Shown: positions 1 to 11,473 of the stretch, in pieces | How the letters are laid out: every line of letters begins with the position of its first letter | How positions within the stretch are numbered: the stretch's first letter is position 1 | Assembly: GCA_029817715.1 (NCBI GenBank) | Contig: JARUPY010000387.1 | Coordinates: forward strand, 4,650,001 to 4,714,000 | DNA length: 64,000 nucleotides | DNA from: Melastoma dodecandrum | Lineage: Eukaryota; Streptophyta; Magnoliopsida; Myrtales; Melastomataceae | Direction: 5' to 3' | Notes under the pieces: model-generated | Told to the model about the DNA's origin: nothing | The model's database searches: none | The model's input: the letters and a program-made list of their open reading frames with translations, nothing else | Translations under genes and position numbers: made by a program

Positions 1-229
1 AATTTATGCGTATTGTGATGTTATACCAAGGAATGATCTTAAGGATCAACATGTGCAAATGAGATGTTTTGAGCATCGTGAATGGTATTTTATTGTGGCT
101 GAAAATGTGTGCCACAGATGAATTTTGTTGTGATAGCCGTGCTCTTGAGTATGTGATGAACATAATGCCCTTATGATTCAAGATCGAGGTTGAGCACGAC
201 TAATCAATTGTTTGTTATTTGACAGTGGA

Positions 230-1119
230 ATGGCCGAGGAAAGTACAAGGTTGTGGGTACATGTGTCCCCGGAAAAGGATGATGAGATTCCACGGAAGAG
301 GAAGGTGACCCTTATTGGACAATTTCAAAAGCTTGAACAGGCAAAGTTCAAGGGAGATGAGGAACCCGAGGTGGCGGAAGATTTCGTGAGCGAACTTGAG
401 AAGATTTTCAATGTTTTCGGATGTACTCCTGAGGAGAAGTTACTTGTGGTCGAGTATTCTCTTCAAAGAGTTGTGGAGGCGTGGTGGAAAGCGAGTAAGG
501 ATAGTGCCGGAGTCATTTACACCGAAGATTTGTGGACGGTATTCAAGAAAGCTTTCCTTGGGAAGTACTTTCCTTTATCTGATCGCGAAGATAAGGCACT
601 TGAGTTTGCTAACTTGAAGCAAGGGAGGATGACCGTGGATGAGTATGAAGGGAAGTTTGCCGCATTATCTCGCTACGGACCGAATATGGAAGCGGAGTGC
701 AAAGCGAGGAAGTTTGAGTTGGGGTTAGATGCGGAGATCCGATTACAAGTAGCCCCACTTATGCTCACATCTTATGAAGAAATTTACCGTCAAGCACAAA
801 ACACGGAGAAGGCATTGATGGCGGTAAAAGCCAAGGGAGAAGCAGAGAGTTCCAAGAGGATGATGGGGAGCGGACTGCCCATTTGAAAGAAATTCAGGCC
901 GAGAGTACATTTTCTGCCCCGTGATCATTTGTGGCACGTCCTCTTCGTGCTCTTACACCTGTAAGAAGCTTCTTCCGCGGGGATAATCAATTATCTCAGT
1001 CCGGTTGACCGCTCTTTTGTCACCGGTGCAACAAACACCACTTTGGGTTTGTGTGTGAGACAAATGAGATGGTATGCTACCGGTGTGGACGACCTGGTCA
1101 TATAAGAAAGAATTGCCCT
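230..1119 (+). pseudogene. Decayed Ty3-type retrotransposon gag with zinc knuckle
   Basis: An open frame from the ATG at 230 to the stop at 886 encodes 218 residues typical of plant retrotransposon gag. It shows the conserved stretch around FPLSDREDKALEFANLKQGR and the following YEGKFAALSRYGPNME. About 190 bases further on, in a different frame, 1075-1119 encodes a CCHC knuckle (CYRCGRPGHIRKNC, the C-X2-C-X4-H-X4-C pattern). Gag and knuckle are therefore separated by a stop and a frame change, so this copy is not functional. No protease, reverse transcriptase or integrase follows. Family knowledge places this gag type among Ty3 chromovirus-like elements, but the lineage cannot be fixed from gag alone. 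Confidence 0.8.
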
Positions 1120-3510
1120 CAAGGAGCGGGATTCACGGGGACCAGAGTGGTGGGATCGAGCGCACCAAGGCACGGGAGATGCGGCCGACTTTTGATGGTC
1201 CTTTCACTACCCCTCTAGGACAAAGATGAATTCTTTTTTAGAAACTGCCCAGGATCAACACAACATGCACCCTCTAGTGGAAAATCGACTAATTGTACCC
1301 GTTTGGGATGCAGAGGAAGAGTGTGCCGATGAGTTAATTGAAGGTATTGGAGAAATCGTATGTCAGGAGAGCGAAGGCTATTCAAGTTTGAGGACAAACT
1401 TTCCTCAACAAGGGGAGAAGATACAAAGATGGCCGTCGACTCGCCCCAGCTCCATCTACCAATTACTCATGGAGTTATTCCGCTGGCCATCAAGGCATGA
1501 GAGAATGCCTTCGAGTGAACTTTGACGCGAGAAAGGAGTTCTCGAGATGCCTATTCGACGGGACAAGATGCAACTCGAAAAGGTCGTTAATCGACCAGGA
1601 GACAAGGTTGGAGCGAATGAATCACCAGGCGACAAGTCGATTCAAGCGACGACCAGACCAACCGAAGAGAGATGTAACCGCTGCCGAAGTGTTCATTAAG
1701 GGAAGGATCGTCAACGAACCGGTCAGCTCGAGTGAGAATCAACTAGCGTCGAAGTAAGGGACCCGTCGAAGCAAGAATCCGTCGAAGTACGGAGCCGTCA
1801 AAGCAGAAGCAACTCCACATTGAATGCATCTCAAGTTCCGAGATCATTCATGCATTTTCTCATTCATACATTAGCATTTATGTTCCATTTTCAATAAGTC
1901 ATTGATGGTTCGTCCATGAATCAGGCCATGCATGCATCTTATCTAAGTTCATTATCTTGCATTTATGTTCGTATTATGGTGATCCCTATATAATGGGCGC
2001 CTTTGTAAGCATTTGAACAACTTTTGATTATCAGATTATAAACCCCTTTGTAAGACTTTGTCTTTCTATCCGAAGTGAGTGGATTCTCCTTCAACGTCGT
2101 TCTTCATTTGGTGAATTCTAAGTGCGGATTGAGTTGAGCGTATCAACCGGTAGTGATGTACCTGTATCCTCCGCGTTGTGCCTCGCCCTCGTCCTTGTTC
2201 GTGGTAGTGTTTATGTATCCACGGCCAAACGAGTTTACCTGAGTTCTTCTTTCACGGTGGTGTCTCTGTATCCGTGGAGGTTGAATCCCAACCCTTCATT
2301 TTTCATCATTTCAGCCGCACCCCCGTACACAACCTTCCGTCCATACCCCACGTCAGTCCATTCCGCACCTTTAGTGGCGTCCCTCCTTCCCTTTCGGTAT
2401 TGGAATCATCTATTCATTGCCGTCCCCGTCCGTATAAATAAGTTTTCCTTTTTAAGGAGAAAAGGCTAAACATGAAAGAAGGGAATGATTTTCATAATTT
2501 AATAAAAGCGAGAACCTTACTACATAACCAAATCACCCTAATCTGTTGTCTATTCTATTAAGATAATTTTTAGATTTTGGGAAATTTTGATTGAAGTAAA
2601 GCAAATCATTGTTCCCTTCGCTTCAAGCCTCTACCAGCTTGAATTTGCTCTAACCCAACTCCGAATCCCCCCGTCCCCCCCCCTGGCCAATACTTTTGTC
2701 TGTCTTTTATTTGGTTTTGCATTCAGGTCGGGATTATCCTTAGCTTGTAGAGGAAAGTGAGGGGAGAATGGAATGTGCTTGTATCAGGCACGTGTTCATG
2801 GACCCCATATGCCCAACTAAACGCGCCAAACAAGTGCCAGAAAGTCCTGCGCTGACCTGTCCCCCTCATCTCCATTGTTGGATGAAATCACACGAATACA
2901 ACTAGAGATTAGTCACATGAGTCGGTATAACGTTGGAGCCAAAAGTTCCAAGCAAGGCATGGCTAAGAAAGTCCTGAAGGTGTTTGTTTGCGTGAGGGAA
3001 GTAGCATTTGAAACTCGGTGTTAAGAACACAACCTTAATTCACGAAAAACAACATAGCAATTTCCCGACGAGGTTTCTGTTTCTGTTTCCCCATAAACCC
3101 AGGCCGTCTCCTTTCCTTACACGACAAGACAAAATGGAGAACAAAAGCAAGGGAAATGAAACCTGGAATATTAAGTCTAGACTGAAATATACAGACCGCA
3201 AAAAAGGCATGGACATTTTGCCCATATCAGAGCTACGTGTTAGATTTATGTAGATCAGCCACCCACGGAAAGACCTTAGTTTTGTAAAAACTGTACTCAG
3301 TTCAAAAGCGGAAGCTACATTACTTTGACTATTCTTTGTTAGTTTATCTGGCCCAAAACAAAACAATTTGTCAGTGACAATATAACTTTAAAAAGTGTTT
3401 TCGGGCGCACCTGAGTGGCTCATTCCCCTGGGCCTGGTCCGCATCTCCCACAGAAACTACAACATCAGAAGAAATAGATAACTTCCTCAGTGATTCCCTA
3501 CATAATGTTG
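1120..3510. other. Unexplained sequence, possibly the 3' part of the gag-bearing element
   Basis: No gene is recognisable. Short open frames at 1226-1757 and 2122-2469 match nothing I know. A degenerate short repeat with the core 'gtcgaag' occurs around 1748-1790. A TATATAA motif at 1987-1993 followed by pyrimidine-rich sequence could be an LTR promoter, but I could not find a second copy or LTR ends. A C-rich run lies near 2665-2685. The stretch before 3511 is the 3' flank of the gene on the minus strand. Confidence 0.4.
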
Positions 3511-6500
3511 TTAAGATCGCTCCCTCGATTCTTGGCGCAGAGAAAGATCGAGGTGAAGGTAGGTAATGCTGGTTATGAAAAGGAGGAAGAACAAGGAAAT
3601 CAACATCACTGGCTCGGCGAGCATGAAAGTCGGCTTGAATTGGTAATAAACCTGCAGGGTGTGATCAATACGGGAAAGATCGACGACATAAAGGTTAGTC
3701 TTTCAGGTTATTCCAGGATATACGGATTAACGGGGCAAGTGAAAGCTGCATGATCTGTCAACTACCTGGAAAGGTGTACTGTGCTCGGGGACGACATTTG
3801 TTTTTTCTAGCACGACCATGGTCCTCCCGACGACATCAAGGTAAGAGTACTTTTTCTGTGGAAAAATCGCAGCCGTATAACATAAGCTAGACAGTTGTGT
3901 CATAGAGGACCTCGGGATAGAATAGAACAAGATAGATATCCTATGACAAGAACAAGTCTGTGTTTGCATATAATGGGCCGGAGGTTCTGGTTAGCACAGA
4001 CAATCTTATTCAAGGTAATTACCTCAAGAGATTGCTTCACTTCGAAAGGCACAACTACAGACCTCTCCTGTGATCCTTCTGGCAAAACAATCTGGTGATA
4101 ACAATTCATAAAACATCAGCTGAAGTGAAGAAATTTCTAGAAAATAAAGAACAGAATTCACCATGGGATGGAAAACTACCTTGACGGTCAACTTGTCCAC
4201 GACTGTGTCAGAAAGAGGACACCTGAAGCTAAAATTAAGGTAGCGCCTGCCATCTGGAGATTCAAAGAGGAAGTCCTCCATTAGAATCCCATAACTGATG
4301 ACAAAAGTGGCTTTCCATCCTCCAAACAAAGGATACCGAGGCTCGAATTCCAGTTAAGACTGCATGATCAAAGTAAGAAGGTGAGGTATACAGATGCCAG
4401 TCTCAAATCTCCCGTTTCACATTGATTATCTAATCGACTTCTGAGAACTCTCTGGTAACAATACCATCTACCAGGAACCAACATTACTCAAAGAGCGACA
4501 AAAACCATCTAACCAGAAAATTGCAAATGCAATGTCTATAAAGGTCAGTTCATTTGACTACCTTCTGAGAACCCACGCGCAAACGCGATGATGAAATATT
4601 GCCGATATCATCACGATAGTACACAGAGTGGACTTTAGGTGGAAGTCCAGCCAAGAGATTCTTGATTGAAGACACCCCGCTGTATCCTAGCCTTCCTTGA
4701 TGTTCAACCCTACAAGGACGTAGTATCATTTTATAAAAACAAGAGGGAGTGATCCAATTAACCTACATAAATAAATGAGCCAGCAATAAAATTGCTAGCG
4801 ATCAGGCACAATCATAATGATGCATGTCACTATGCCAGGAAATATGCCAGGCATAAAAATCAAGACTATAACTTGACCATAAAAAAAAAAAAACCTTGCA
4901 ATTATCTCTGGGAAAATGCTAAGAGCAATCTCAACAACCAAATATTCTAGGGGAAACCTTAAGAATCAAGTTGTAACCCAATGCCAGTATCATCAATCAA
5001 AAGACGCCTTTCGTGGAAGATCCAGATCCTACAGAGTGATGATGATCAATATCTCACAGGCTTAAATAACAATATCACCTAAAATTAGAACAAGCTCAGC
5101 CGTAATTCGAGAGTCGATCGTGTTAGATCTGCTCTAACTTGCATTTTTTCAAAGAGGATTACCTAGAGAAACCACCCTTATGCCGAGCACCGGCATGAAC
5201 CAATTTGTACTGCTCAGTTATCTGAATACTTCCCCGATGAGAAATTTCCACTTCCCTCACAAGCTCCTCTTCGACAGCAAATGCATTATTATTTTCTAAG
5301 TGTACCAAAATTGGAGAACAAGAGTATGGAGATTGATCATTGTAAGGCCCATATTTCAGTTCCAAACCGGCATGATTAGTTGGCTCAACAACTGAGCAAG
5401 ATTCCACCCTTTTACTTGGCGTCTTAATGAAGGTTGTCTGCTCTTTGATGTGATATAGAGATAGAATAAAGGCACTATCCCGGAAATATACTAGCTGGGA
5501 TTCCGATTGGCTAATCTCCAAAGGGAATGGCTCAAGAGAATGGGTTAGCATATAAAGTATCTCCAAAGTTGAAGCTTCACCAGGATTCAATAGGTCTAAC
5601 AAATATATGGAGAAGTATTTTGATCCATTCGGCCGATTGGGTAATTCCTTTGGTTTAACATCAAGAGGAGCATAGGTTTTCTTATTCCGTTTCCCAAAAG
5701 CTGCTTGAGCTTTGATAAGGGCCAAATGATTCGCTTGTGTTGGTGGAAAGGCAAGCAAAACCTCGGAAACAGATGAAGTCCCAATGCCTTCAATCTGAAA
5801 AGGAACCTCCTCAATAAAAAATGCATACAAATTTTTTTTAAAAAAATGCATGAATATCACCTTCAAAGTCAAATACACCTTCACAATATGCGAAGTCAAG
5901 TCAATCTGCATAAAGCAGAATCAGATGCATATTCAGTTGCCGCCAACATGACAGAAGAACTCCAATTCAATAATTCGCAATACAAAGTAATCTATATGGG
6001 GGAAATCCACCATACAATCCACATATTCTACATATTCCACAAAAAACTGAGCTTAAAAACTCAGTTACTAAGATATATCAACAAAATTTTCACACCAAAA
6101 ATTGAAAACAGCAAATCTGAAGTAAAGCTCAGTTCTTAGACGTGCAACAAGTAAGCTCAGTCATGAGGACTTAATTCATCTGACATTAGGACAGCGTGAT
6201 TAATTATGTAATGCCCAATAAAAAATGAGGCCAATCTCGAACCGTCCAGAAAAGGCTAGAGAATCCGGAAACTGATAGGCGAAGAGGTTTTATTGCTTGA
6301 CAAAAAATTAGGCCAACGATACCAGAAACCCACTACACCGAATTCCGTTACCACCGATCACCAGAAAGACACAATTCTACCGAAACTAAAACCGAAGCAT
6401 ATGACTAGAACAGTCCAGAAGCGGGGCAGAGAATCCGGAAACCGATCGGGTGGCAACAGAAAACGCCATACTCTGAGCTCGGCATTGATAATCTGCACAT

Positions 6501-6576
6501 CCTGAGCCGTGCACGAGCTCCCTATCGAGAGGAAAACAAATATCGCGACCAAGAGGAAGCATCGACTGGCTTCCAT
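3511..6576 (-). CDS. OST1B: Ribophorin I, OST1B-type subunit of oligosaccharyltransferase, with an in-frame stop
   Basis: This encodes a subunit of the ER-membrane complex that transfers the dolichol-linked glycan to nascent proteins. Eight exons join in frame on the minus strand: 6576-6472, 5905-5861, 5794-5163, 4709-4562, 4359-4180, 4091-4023, 3855-3766 and 3651-3511. The intron between exons 2 and 3 is only 66 bases. The product would be 469 residues, close to the short (about 464) Arabidopsis paralogue. It has a signal peptide (residues 1-24), the ribophorin I luminal domain (THSLEPFP, PRYPLFGGWKATFV, FESPDGRRYLNFSF), and a C-terminal membrane anchor followed by a short basic tail. The second codon of exon 5 is TAA (4354-4356) where relatives have glutamate (S-E-L-E-F-E), so translation would end after residue 311, before the anchor. 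All other frames and splice sites look intact. It may be a young pseudogene, a null allele or a sequence error. An AG at the end of TTCGAG in exon 5 could act as an alternative acceptor and skip the stop in frame. Confidence 0.88.
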
Positions 6577-6696
6577 TTACGGGAAACCGATTTCTCCTCC
6601 CTTCCTCAGTGCTCCCCAGTCAGTCGGCTTGGCGAGGACTACAACGATGATGCCACGGGTTTCAGAGCTCGAGGACGGGAATAAGGTCGCTATAAG

Positions 6697-6749
6697 TTAG
6701 GGCTTACCAGGCCCATTAACTAAATGTGGGCCTTAATGCAGTCGGCCCG
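6697..6749 (-). promoter_or_regulatory. Telo-box-like and site II elements upstream of OST1B
   Basis: On the minus strand, about 120-175 bases upstream of the start codon at 6576, the sequence has AAGCCCTAA (6697-6705, telo-box-like). Next to it are three GGCCC-type motifs (6709-6715, 6727-6732, 6744-6749) that resemble TCP site II elements. This combination is common in promoters of plant housekeeping and translation-related genes. Motif presence is seen; function is inferred. Confidence 0.5.
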
Positions 6750-9700
6750 ACATTCGTGTAAGGTATATCGAATTTGAAAATGAAAATACTCACGTCATTA
6801 TTTAATAGCTTTTAGGACAGTTGAGCAAGAGAACGTGTGACCAAACCGGATTCTAAATTAACTGCTTCTTAATCGCGTATGTTGATTTCGCATCGTTCGT
6901 TATATTATGCCACGTGCGGTCCCATTCCCCCATAAAAAAAAGGATAACTTCTTCTTTTCTATGAGGGTGTTGGTGTTGGTGGTCAATTTCTAGTTTTGTA
7001 AACATTCGAGAGACATGGAGGGAGGCAAAGGCCTGCTGGAGACTTTTTAAGTTTCAAATTTTGAATTTTCTTCTTCTCTCCCCTGCGTACACCAAACTAT
7101 TTCTACCTCCCTGCAATGCGGCTCCAAAAACGAACACTCCAAAGGAAGACAAACAACTTTCCCTATTATTATTATTATTTTCTATTTTGACGGCAGCTAG
7201 AAAGTTTGACTTCCAAGGACGGTCCACCTTTTCAATTTTATTTATTGCCGGCGCTGGGACATGGGCCATGTTCTTGGGCCATCAAACATAAGAAAAGTGG
7301 GCCCATAACCAAAAAAAAAATTAATTTAATTTAACATTCCGTCTTCTTCTCCCTGAAAATAATCACACTCTAAAAATTACTTGTATTATTTAGATCATCT
7401 CTTGGGTACGTACCATCTACATTTCAATGATGATAAACGTGATATGGACATGCATGCAACAATGCTCATTTGAGAAATAGAAGAAGAAAGAAAGAGACGA
7501 AGAGGGAAGGAGGAATCTCTGGTGCTAGAATCCACCCAAAAATCCCAAATCAACAGATAATAGTCATCTTAATCATCGTTACGCCGTCGTCTCATTCTAA
7601 GTTATGGGGTTTCCTGAAAACTGTTGTTATAATCTCCGTCATTCTGTTGTTAATCAATAGAAGAGATGTTACGAAAATCCCATTTGGATGAATAATGTGG
7701 TTTAGGTTGAGATCCGAAAGATGATGAAACTACGTGGAGTTCTCTTTCGGTCAGTAAAAAAAGTAGTATTATTCTTAAGAGAGAAATTTTTTTTTTCGTT
7801 TTGCCCGAGTTCGGCGTTTGACATGTTCTCAAGTAGGAAAGGAATGAATGGGTGATGTCTGTCTGCAAGAGAGGGTTTGACCCTCACCTACGTCCTCTGA
7901 AATGATCTTCTCTGTTTTACACTGAGCTCATCCTCAGCCGAAGACTTTGATGTCCTTTTTTTTTTTGTTTTTTTCTCTCCCAATATGGTTCGCTTATTTT
8001 TGTTCGGGATTGAATTTCGTTAGGACGACTTTGGATTTGGGTTTGAATCACTGAAGCAGTTCTCCCACCACCTACCAACTTGCTTCAAATCATTGTTTTA
8101 CCTGCGTCCTGAGATATCAAAGTTCGTCACGGAACGATTAAACATATACAGGAAAAAAATTTGCATATACATAATTCATAATTGAGTTACGTTAACTTAT
8201 AATATTTATAACGGTGGTTTCAGTTTTACTCCGAAAAATCTTAGGTTATAGGCCCCTAAATAAAGATGGATCTATATTTAAGTTCATGCTCGGTATACGG
8301 AGATATAAAGACATCGCCTTATTCTAACCAACGCTTGATTAAGATCACAACATGTTTCCATTACTCGCTTGCTTTTGAGTATTCACAGATTTCCATTATT
8401 CACCTAGAAAGTAGCATGTTACAACTCATCCAAGCGAATAACGTAGATACTTTTAAGGATAAGTGTCACAAGAAGGTAAAAGAAAAGAGCCAAAGTGATG
8501 ACCTGAAGAAACAGAGTCGACTCAACACGAAGAGTACCCTGATATTCTTGAAAGTTGCTAAGATTCAAGGTACAAATAAGTTTTTCACAGCCACATCCAC
8601 ATAATTGGGTTGCCATTTTTTTGTAGTTATCGTTGTTCCCTCGTTTCACTAGTATATTCTTCGAGCCTTTTAATGGAATTTTTAAGTGTTGTTCATCATG
8701 TTTAGTGTTTGTTTATTTGTTTTTATATGTCGATTACATTACGAACCATATTCTAAATTATCATGTTCATCCGTTAAATATTTCCGACGTGTCGACAGGT
8801 ACCCCGGATATAATCTTGTGAAGTGAATTATTACTCACCTACCACCATACAAACGAAACAATGTGACGCAACCAACTTAGTCGATTTTTATTCTTAAGTT
8901 GGTGGTTGGTGGAGAAACGCGACTCATTCCAAAGCGAAACCTCACCTTCACCTACCCCCTCTCCATTCCTTTACTTTCTATGCATTCCCACAAATGGAGT
9001 TGTTCGATGTCCCAGTAGCTCTCTACTCCCCGTCACGCCGTCCTTGGGTGAAGTATCGCACTGTTACCTCCCCCACAGCCAATCGAGCCCGCCCGAGATT
9101 ATTGTTTGCCGCGTACGTAGCGAATCTCCCTCGCGGGTCATGAGGTGAGAGGGTTCCACTCCATTTTGGCAACTAATTAGTTTGTGTTAGTTGAAGGAGC
9201 ACGTCCCGAAGTGGACCCTTTGGCAAATAAGTCGTGTTCATCTCGAAGGGATATGCCATTTTCCTAGTGATATCGAAAGACATAAACTGAGTCTATTTGA
9301 TTCCCATCAGTGCCTTTATTACAAGGGTTTTAGCACATATGTCGTCATCCACAAAACGAGCTTAACTTGTCCTAAACCATGACAAGCGAATCAAACCAAC
9401 CCACACACTATTTTTCTACGAAACTACTGATCTAAACACGTCCAATATACAGGTTTCCATAAAACTCTCCTCCCCCAGTATTCTAATTTCTATCTTAATC
9501 TACCTAAACACATCCATGATTTCGGTTACGCATATGAACGATGTAATTGATTATTATCCGAACTGATTCTACAATCAAAGTTGGTCGAAGCAGAACATCT
9601 TTGAATAAAACCTTGCTTTTTGTAAAAAAGAATTGAGTTTTGCCTACTCTTTTTTTTTTTTGTCTTTTCTTAGGAAATTTAAATCTAGATATGAAAGTAG

Positions 9701-11018
9701 GGGGAAGGTGCTTTACCAACTCCTAGGAAGAAATTTTTGTTGGTATTATCAGGTGAAAAGATGAGTGGAGCTCGTCTTCTGCCTGTTCCTTACATTTCAC
9801 TGCACCAAATCGAAAGAATTTATATGAACCGTGTCCTCCTCCTATTCCCATGCCATCGCAATCGTGACCTTACTTTTATAAGTGTTAGAATTCTCGGACC
9901 GGTGTAAAGGAAACAACCCGCGCTTAAAATTATATACTTGCTTGAAAGCTTCAAGGTTTTCGATATGGTACTTGTGTTTGCCCCCTTCAATAATTATATG
10001 TAATTTATCGAATAGTCGTGGCTTATATAATTATATAAAAAAACAATCGTGACGATCGTCGGTAGCGTAGTTCACCGGGGGCGGCTTTCAGAACTCGATA
10101 CCAATCGTTTTAACGACCAAAAATATGCCTCGGATGCACGGCGAAATGGCGTTCTTCCTACGTAGACATATCTGCGAATATCTGTTAACTTATTAAAACG
10201 AAGTTGTAATGACTTCTTGGAGGGAATTATTGCCGATGGGATGGCTGTAACTTTTCCATCATATATGCCAGAAACCCCGCATCCTTAATTAGCTCCACAA
10301 CAACAACTATTCCGATCGAAGTTACCATTATCATTAACTTTAGTTGGGCACCTGGGGGATGGATCTAACCACAAATAATTTGGTAAAAGAAAGAGGAAAC
10401 GTGCAGGGTTAGGTGATGATGATATCTTCACATGGAAAGGGGAGTAGTTAGACCCAGCTGCCTCGGCCGGCAATCATAAACCCCGAAATCAAAAGGATCA
10501 AGTCAGAATCATCCGGGGGGTTTCGAAATATTTAGATTATTGATTTCGGTGGTACTGCTCATCGTGCCATGTTCACTAACATTACCTTGTCAACTGCAGG
10601 CATGTAAAAAAAAATGAACAAGAAGGGAGAATATATAACAAATGGGTGAGGATCGAGAATGGTTCAAACACCCTGAGCTGGGTGAATCGTTCGTTTTTAT
10701 ATATTATATGTATGATCAGAATATGAAGGATTGGGTCCTATTTTGTTGATAATTGCTTTTCTTCATGGGATCACCCTCTTTGTTTCATAGACAGACATGA
10801 AACGAAACACTTTTTTTTTTTTTACAATCCCAAATCGCAGTAATTAAACGACAACACCATTGAGTTTCATCTCCGGGAATATAATTTGAAAAGAGTCGTT
10901 TTGATTCCAAACGAGGGGGCATGCAGGATGCGCATCTCCATTTTGAAGGACTTAACGGAACCAAGCCGCATACTTCATAATATGACGCAAGAAGAAAAGG
11001 CCAAGAGATAAATCCCTC
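6750..11018. other. Intergenic region between OST1B and PAL
   Basis: No gene is recognised. Overlapping open frames on both strands at 7054-7291 and 8266-8649 match no family I know. Two GGGCCA and one GGGCCC motif cluster at 7262-7305. MYB-type AC-like motifs (ACCTACC) occur around 8070-8078, 8838-8846 and 8948-8956; they may be distal PAL elements or chance. The rest is AT-rich non-coding sequence with short A and T runs. Confidence 0.5.
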
Positions 11019-11300
11019 ACCAACCCCCCTCCCTCCCTCTTACAACGAAACATCGTTTTATGTTTGACGAGTAAGAACGCGCGTTGTCGGGAACCCTCTC
11101 CCCTCTCCCCACCCCCACCCACACCCTCCTAACCCGTCCACGTGTCACGATCACAACCCTCCATCCCAGAACTAAGATCTGATGGCCCCCCTGCCTCTTC
11201 AACTAACACTTGCCCCCAAACCTACCCCCCCAACCCAACCCAACACTGCTTTGTGCCTTAAAAAAACCACATTTATGTCCTCCCAAACTTAATATAAATA
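11019..11300 (+). promoter_or_regulatory. PAL promoter: AC elements, G-box and TATA box
   Basis: Directly visible are ACCAACC at 11019-11025, CCTAACCC near 11128-11135, ACCTACC at 11220-11226 followed by CAACCCAACCC, a CACGTG G-box at 11139-11144 and TATAAATA at 11293-11300. AC elements are the known binding sites of MYB regulators of phenylpropanoid genes, including PAL. The TATA box lies 173 bases before the start codon, which gives a 5' leader of about 140 bases. Regulation by MYB factors is inferred from motifs alone. Confidence 0.7.
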
Positions 11301-11473
11301 ACCCCAGTTCAGCGGCCTTTGGCTCCTCAGGAAATTCACCCGCTTTGCATGAATTTCCCCCCCCCCCCTCCACTCCTCTCCTCTCTCCACATATATTGAG
11401 AGAGATCTTTAAGCATTTGCCGTAGTTGGTTGTGAACATCTCGGTTCGTTTTTTTCCTTTTTACAACGATCAC

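Noticed and set aside
7054..7291. Overlapping open frames on both strands near GGGCC motifs
   Set aside because: Neither translation resembles a known protein; the motifs alone do not support a gene.
8266..8649. A 112-residue plus-strand frame and a 76-residue minus-strand frame
   Set aside because: No motif, no splice or promoter context, AT-rich; likely chance.
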